DNA of 64,000 nucleotides from positions 44,220,201-44,284,200 of the forward strand of contig OY821774.1 of assembly GCA_963682175.1 (NCBI GenBank), written 5' to 3'. The stretch is from Triglochin maritima. Lineage: Eukaryota > Streptophyta > Magnoliopsida > Alismatales > Juncaginaceae. The position numbers were made by a program, and so were the translations under genes. This document shows positions 57,632-64,000 of this stretch, in pieces (the first letter of the stretch is position 1; each line of letters opens with the position of its first letter). The notes under the pieces are model-generated. The model saw nothing but the letters and a program-made list of their open reading frames with translations. It ran no database searches and was not told the origin of the DNA.

Positions 57632-58937
57632 TTAATACAAATAACTATATAGTGATGACAGAAACAGAAATATAGTGTTTTGAAATGACATGCAAGTAAA
57701 AAACCCAAAATAGTTTCTAAGTAAATTTGTTGTCATTCTAAATCTAGGATCCATAACAAAAACTCCACAAAAGTTTAATGGTGGTTTACAATATTTATTA
57801 AACTTAGCCTCCATTACATTTATCATTTCTACAAAACTCATTACTCATATATTTCTTAAATACTTTAGTAATTATATGTAATTCAGATATAAATAAGCTA
57901 GTAGTTGTGTAATATGTTTTATTTAATGTCTTAATAAAATTGAAAAAAAAACATTTCAAAAAATCTAACATAATTTACAATTAAAATCAATTTTGTTAAA
58001 ATCTTTTCATTTTGTTTTTCATTAAAAAACGTAATTAAATATTTATAAAGAAAACAACATTTCATAAGTAGAGTTCCATCTACGAGGGACATCTAATATA
58101 AATTTTCTAGGTCTAACATCATTGATTACTACAGCACAATTATCTAAATTCTTGATATCTATATGTACTATTACTAAATATATAGGTGATAACATCTCTA
58201 ATATTTTGTAGATAATATTTTATTATTTGAAGTCTATCTTGTATGACTAAGTTTAAAACATGACAAACACATCTAATATGACAAAGAATATTATCTAAGA
58301 GTGGATTACATAATCTTACAAGTAATTCCATTAGTGTAGAGTTATTAGTAACATTGTCAAAGAAATTGCACAAATTTTATTTATTATTGAATAATCATAT
58401 TTGCTATTGAATAATCATGTAATACATCTGTTATCTGGTTATATACAATCATAGTAGTGTGTGGGTGTAAAATCAGTGCATAAGATATAATGATTTTATG
58501 TAAAAGTCATGAATTATCTAAAAATGAGTAGTTACGCAACAAAATGGAAGTCACTTTCTGAGGTCCAAATATCACTTGTTAATGCTATCCTATAAGATAT
58601 TGATGTAAATGTATTAATCAAGTCCATTTTCCCTTTTCAAAATTTGTATATGCAGCAACCCCAAATGTGCGTTGGGAAAATGTTTGAAATTGTGAGTTAG
58701 GGTAACTAAATGTCTTTCTAAGATTTGAGAATCAACTTGGCTAAACGCTAATTCATCTCTAACTATATAATCAACAATTTTATCTCTACCATTATTTGGA
58801 TTGACTTTTCTAGTTTTTAATGTTCCATTAGAAGAGTCTAAAATACATTGTTGTGAAGTAGATGCCCAAACATTCTTAAGTTTACATTTGACGTTGACAT
58901 CGCGCAGATGGGCAGGGCGGGCACGGCACCCCCACAT
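57632..58937 (-). pseudogene. hAT transposase remnant
   Basis: Three minus-strand pieces in order: RDKIVDYIVRDELAFSQVDS (58937-58614), HIRCVCHVLNLVIQDRLQII (58373-58140) and MEAKFNKYCK, FVMDPRFRM (57841-57632). These are the RICESLEEPER-type transposase blocks up to the DUF4413 region. BED finger and hATC end are missing and frames are broken. GC-rich DNA ending CCCAGGTCTA at 59000 may be the old element end. Confidence 0.75.
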
Positions 58938-59285
58938 GCTTGCGTGTTGTACCAGTGAAGAATCAGGCGTGGCCGACCCAGCCCGATACCCAGGTCTAGC
59001 TAGGGTAAGCTGTTGTTGCTTCTTGGCACTGAAGTACTAAATTAGGTAGCCATGACTTACATATAACCAACCTAGCTACTAAATTAATATCTTGACAATT
59101 GATCAACCATGACATAAAACAAATAATACAAACATTGCGGTACTCTCTTATTCATTGATGCATGGTTTTTGACTTCAAGTACTACATACAGTTTATTGGT
59201 CTACCTACAAAGTCAAGATAAGAAAAACCACACTTTTATTCTGGAATACATTTAATTATTTCTTGATAAATATATAAGACCTTAA

Positions 59286-61258
59286 TTAGAAATTGATGGG
59301 GTATACTGGCTGCTGGTTTGGATGGAAGAGTCCGAAGTTGTTCTCAATGCCTGGTGGTTGTTTCTGATTCTCATTAAACATTGCAAAAACATAACCTTCA
59401 ATAGGCCTTCCAGCCCTCCTTGGAGACCCTTTGCTGATGTGGTTGATGAAACCTTGGTTGTACGCCCTCGCATTGTCGACCGTAGCCCCCATACCTCCGG
59501 CGGATGGCCACCCACTCTCCGACACCACAATCCACAAATGCGGTGCGCCTGCCTTCTCTAGGGCAGCGTAGACTGAGTCCAACATTGCGTCAAACAGGTT
59601 TTGGTATGCGAATTGTCCATCCTGAACAACCGTCCCTGGAGCTTGGAAGGTTGCATACTGAAGAGAGATGCTACCTGTTCATAATATATATGGATAACTT
59701 AAATACATTTTTGAATTGTGTCAATATATTGTCTTTAACATAATAAATTTATGGCTTTTAGGAGATAATGGAATAATCAAATTTAACATATATGCATGAT
59801 GAATATTCTCAACCTCACGTGTGCATATATGGAGCTGAAAGTGTACGTAGTCGGAAAATATATACTCTATTAATTCATATGAAAGTGCATATATTTATGT
59901 CTAATATAATTTGATGGTACGTACCTGGGTTTCCAGCGTAACTAAAATAAGGATAGATATTGACTAGCAAAGGTGCACTGTTGCTGGCTAAATATTGCAC
60001 TATTGGTCTCAAGAAATTGAGAGCGCCCCCGGTGAAGACTCCCGCAGAGGGCGGAAAGGAGTTGCCCAAGACGCCGGTGTCGACTGCGGTGGTGACTTTG
60101 ATTGGGCCCTTAAGGCCAACCGCAGCTAGAGCGTTGTCGACGTTCCGCATTGCAGGGAGGATGAAACGGGCGAATCCATCGTTGGGAATCAGCTCGTTGC
60201 CAACGATGATGTACCGGAACCGGACAGCCGGCCAGAAGGGTTGGATGTTGGTTCGGACCCATTTGACGGCGTTGGCTGGATCTGATGCAAGGGATGGGAG
60301 GTCGGATTTTAAGGTGTCGAGGATGAGGCCGATGTTGGTGCCACGGAGGGCGTTGAAGGCGTCCATGTTGGGGCCGTAAAGCCTCATTCCGTCTATGTTT
60401 TTGGACCTGTACAGGTTGATGACTGCTGACGGCGGTGGTAGGTTGTTTCCGATCATTCCGTAACAAACACCGGCCGATTGCCCACCTGAAATTAATTCAA
60501 ATACTCTATAGTCATGAATTGGTTTATCGATCGTTCACTTGGAAGAGCTTATAAGATCAAGGATTCCTATGTTTAATTGGAATGAAACAATAAAAATAGA
60601 GACGTTAATTTGATATTCAAAACTCGCGCTGAAATGAAGAAAGATTTAGATCGTTGTTTAACCTCGGCTTATATATATTTGATCCAAGGCGACCTGAAAA
60701 CACAAGAACCAATGTTGTTTTGCTTTTACTATACTAAGTAACCAAAACATGCATTTTGACTACCCTGTTGGAGAACGTCCAATTTGTTGGTTGGATTTAG
60801 TTACTTTTCAATGTTATAAATTATTGGGGTGACCAAAGTCAGCCAAGTGGCCTACTACTACTTTAGACATTCATGAAGCTTATTTTCAACCCAAACAATG
60901 ACACTTGTACGTACCCTAAATAACTAATTTTAAATAAGGAAATATCCTTTCAAATTATTTTGATGTGTGTGTTTATAATCTTGTTACGCTGGCATATAGT
61001 TTTTTTTTAAGATCTAATGAGGAAAAAAATATATTAGAACTTAGAGACCCTAGGGAAGCTAAATTCTTATATAAATAATGATAGTAAATTAGAAGTTAGT
61101 TTTCGCTTCAAAATCAAATTGATACAAAATATAACTCAAAACATAATGATAAAGATGAGGATCTATTCAATATTACTTGGTAGAAGTGCACAAAGCACTG
61201 CAAGAGCAAGTGCAAGCCCACCCATATGAAACAAACACTTCCCTTTGCTTATCTCCAT
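59286..61258 (-). CDS. Glucan endo-1,3-beta-glucosidase C (GH17), 343 aa, three exons
   Basis: Exons 61258-61177, 60485-59925 and 59674-59286 join in frame (1032 bp). Role as for gene A: hydrolysis of internal beta-1,3-glucan bonds, probably in the apoplast. A 27-residue signal peptide ([12 protein letters not shown]) precedes [21 protein letters not shown] (acid/base Glu near 125), [13 protein letters not shown] and SESGWPS (nucleophile Glu near 267); it ends [13 protein letters not shown]. Introns sit at the same places as in gene A (after the signal peptide; after FSYAGNP). Compared with A it has a short insert near [11 protein letters not shown]. Exon 3 is 389 bp in both genes. No stop or shift, so it should be functional. 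Confidence 0.94.
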
Positions 61259-61329
61259 GAACACTACACTACTTGATTTTGCTCTACAAACTTAAGCTTG
61301 GGATGAATTGATCCAGACATTCCAATTCC

Positions 61330-61342
61330 TTTATATAGACCA
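61330..61342 (-). promoter_or_regulatory. TATA box of glucanase C
   Basis: The minus strand reads GGTCTATATAAAGG about 75 bp before the ATG, in the same setting as gene A. CTCCTACGGCATATACTTGG upstream (about 61390-61410) is conserved between the two promoters. Confidence 0.7.
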
Positions 61343-62400
61343 CACACGAACACTATTTCCACAGGTTGGGAAGACTTTTCCAAATTGGAAGTCTCCTACG
61401 GCATATACTTGGATTTCCACATGAAATAATTAAATCCAAATAAGACCGTTTAGTGGACGTCCTCCGGCTGCTCCCATGCAACATTCCAAATTAATTTTCG
61501 GAATTATACTTCTTGCGTAGTATAAGTCCAAGGTCGTTTGACAACTTGGCTACAAAACTTTCAAGATTGAGTTCTTTGATCGTGACTTCTGAGACGCCGT
61601 TAGGTGATGAATTATTGATCAAATATGTGCACAACATACTCATAAGTCAGGGGTTTTGTTTGTATACTTCATTTGCGAAATTGCAAATAGTGATGTTTAA
61701 ATTTTCAGTTTTAATGTTTTGCACCTTATTGTTGGCGTGCATGTCAAATTGTCTTTTTTATCAGACTTTCTGCTACAACTTACATCTTAAAAGAGTGACC
61801 CAAAGACCACAAACCCTACAGCTAAAAGGTTTTGCTTCATAACTACTTTGCTATGTGCATGTCGAATCTGTGTCAAAGATCTCACACATGCGAATTTCCA
61901 TATATACTTATCTAGTGACAAGTTCAACATGAGGAAATTTCATTCAATCGTTTGGATTTTGTAGCTGTGGAACTACTAGAAAAATAATCTTTACCGACGA
62001 AGTTACCACGTGTCAAAATAAACGAAAGAAACGCAAATGAAGTTATCAGGTGTCAAAACAAATAAAAGAATCTTTTGTTTACTCTTTGGCGTGACATAGA
62101 TTTATTTTCTACACACAATGATGGTGTGATTGGTAGTTTGAGATTATCAAAATGGTAGTTAGATATTATAAAATATTAGAAAATATTGATGAAGATATTT
62201 GAATGTAAGGGTTTAGAGTTAAGAATCCTTGCCACGATCTGTAACAAGAAATATTACAGGAAAATTGGACGTTTTATGCTCCAAGTTACCAAACTTCTGA
62301 AAAAAGTCTAGATTTTGACTCTTTCTGAAAAATATATTATCTTTCCACTTCTTCCCAAAATACTCATGCCTAAACCGTGTGTGATCATTCCCTTCCAATC
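61343..62400. other. Glucanase C upstream region, otherwise no gene
   Basis: The first 120 bp match the promoter of gene A; after that the similarity ends. A 109-codon open frame at 61513-61842 has no recognised domain. Confidence 0.5.
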
Positions 62401-62403
62401 ATT

Positions 62404-62404
62404 C

Positions 62405-62435
<31 letters not shown>

Positions 62436-62442
62436 CTCTTTC
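62404..62442 (+). repeat. (CTTT)n microsatellite
   Basis: About eight CTTT units followed by CTCT. Confidence 0.85.
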
Positions 62443-62559
62443 AGCCTTCAAAAGTCGTGCAGTGAACAATTCATATCACGCACCTATCTAGTTCTCCACA
62501 TCGAAACGTCCTCAAAAATCATGCGGTGAAAAGTCGTGTTTTTTGAAAAATCTAAATTA

Positions 62560-63150
62560 TCAAGGACATATCGCGCACATATCGAGCACATCGAACTCAT
62601 CGAGTTTACAATTCTCCACACTCAACGATTCGAATTCCATTCGTCATAAGATGCCCAAAAAAATCGAGCACATTCTATCGAGCTTCATCGAACCTCTATC
62701 GAGCACATAAAAACAAACTCAACACTAAATTAAAACAAACTCAACAAACTATTGTCGGAGCTTTATCGAGCTCACATGTAAAATGAATCGAGCATATCGA
62801 GCACAACAATCGACCTATCGAACTCATATCGAGTCCATCGAGCTTCGTTGGAAATACAGAAGATCAGTCCGACTTCCATCGATTCAATCCATTCCACAAA
62901 ACACTCACTCTAATCCTATCAAGCTCACATGTAAAATAAATCGAGCCTATCGAGCATAATAGTCGTGTTCCTATCGAGCCCATCAAGCTTTGTTGGAAAC
63001 ACAGAAGGTCAGTCCGACTTCTATCGATTCAATCCACTCCACAAAACACGCAGTCTAATCCTATCGAACTTACATGCAAAAGTAATCGAGTCTATCGAGC
63101 ATAACAATCGTGTTCCTATCGAGCTCATCGAACTTCGTTGGAAACACAAA
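62560..63150 (+). repeat. ATCGAGC-rich tandem region with a 145-bp period
   Basis: The mark TTGGAAA(T/C)ACA recurs at 62848, 62993 and 63138, 145 bp apart each time; copies span about 62768-63150 (2.6 copies). Upstream (62560-62768) the shorter motif ATCGAGC/ATCGAAC is scattered at irregular spacing. Over the region it occurs more than 20 times. Confidence 0.85.
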
Positions 63151-64000
63151 AGATTTTATTTTTTGGTATCCAAATTGTTAGAATTCTTAATAAATCTCTT
63201 AGCCCAAAAATACATTGTGTTTGGCTTCCAGGGGCACTGCCCCCTTGCAACCCCCACCACTTCACTGGCGAGGTGAAACACTGCTTGCTCACCGGTGAGC
63301 GAGACTCCCGACCGACCCGTCGGAGTGGGCATAAGGAGTATGAGTCAATCCCAACACAAAAATCATCATATCACTTTCTGAACGTACACAAACAACCCCT
63401 CTAAAAAATATCTGGGATCGACGACGACGGGGAAGGGTTGCGTGAAAGTGAGAGAGAAGATGAGTGACAGAGAGAGGTTTTTGGTGTTTTTATAGACAAT
63501 GATATTTTGGGTAGAACGTGAAACATAAGCATATTTTTCAGAGATGACCAAAATGTGACCTTTTTTTAGAGGTTTGGTAACTTGAAGTATAAACGGTCAA
63601 ATTTTCCAAACTAGAGATTAGTTTGCCCACCTTGTTCATATCCACCTGCATATCTAAAGAGTGACATATATTGTTAAATACCAATTGGATGTACTTTAAG
63701 TACTAAAAGGCTCAAAAATCTAAATTTCAATAAAATAGGTGAGGATCTTTGGAACCAAAGTAGCAACCCTTTGTGATTTATTAATTTGTCACGAAATTAC
63801 GTTGTCTCATATTCATATGTGGCATGAATTTTCGTTGTGCCTAATTTATGGTGGTATTATGTGTATATAATTTATAATAAATTGTTGTGTAATGTTTGAT
63901 ATACTAAATCGACTAATAAAATCAACTTTTAAAAGTGTACATAGTTTTTTTTTATCTGCACGTTCGAATTTCATTAGTACACTAGCTTTCCATTCACAAA
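63151..64000. other. Intergenic, no gene supported
   Basis: 63220-63320 is GC-rich (CCAGGGGCACTGCCCCCTTG, small palindrome). The remainder is AT-rich and holds nothing recognised. Confidence 0.5.

Noticed and set aside
61513..61842. 109-codon frame upstream of glucanase C
   Set aside because: No domain; not shared with the upstream region of gene A.
62560..63150. CRISPR-like array
   Set aside because: Heptamer repeats at irregular spacing in a eukaryotic window; no repeat-spacer pattern.

Overview
This is a plant nuclear window, most likely from a eudicot (inference; no species marker is recognised). It is AT-rich, genes have introns, and most of the 64 kb is transposable elements, many nested in each other. 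I can support only two intact host genes: two copies of a secreted GH17 glucan endo-1,3-beta-glucosidase (PR-2 type) at 42025-44346 and 59286-61258, both on the minus strand. Remnants of at least one further copy lie at about 46890-47150 (intron 1) and 52785-53051 (3' end).

Left third (1-22.8 kb): a complete Ty1/copia retrotransposon with matching LTRs (83-5132); two Harbinger-type MITEs sharing a TTA (5838-7110); a 529-bp foldback element (7529-8057); an internally deleted hAT with an 8-bp target duplication (8080-10319); a 2.1-kb solo LTR packed with CGGTNNACCG palindromes (11445-13584); a second hAT relic (14580-16278); more MITEs; and a MULE carrying a decayed transposase and a convergent plant mobile domain gene (18647-22427), set inside a further pair of inverted arms (18068-18450 / 22500-22835).

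Middle (23.2-35.5 kb): a three-level nest. A MULE (23262-35503, 10-bp target duplication) was entered by a decayed copia element (24785-35056, LTRs about 95% identical), whose integrase was then split by a 2.1-kb solo LTR (29134-31240).

Right third (36.6-64 kb): the glucanase region. Gene A is flanked on both sides by members of one MULE family (37726-41889 and 44654-46282). Then follow a MITE, an LTR fragment, a Harbinger ORF1 relic, a CACTA-like end with a nested hAT MITE, a truncated glucanase copy, a FAR1/MULE transposase relic, foldback elements, a hAT relic, intact glucanase gene C, and simple and tandem repeats.

The features that best repay a second look are the paired palindromes (often 19-24 bp apart) that recur in four places, the MULE family of three members each carrying a related short exon, the six mini-hairpins before the 3' LTR of the second copia element, and the MULE pair around glucanase A. 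Boundaries of TIR elements rest on inverted ends plus target duplications read by eye; family names rest on protein motifs and end sequences, not on database searches.
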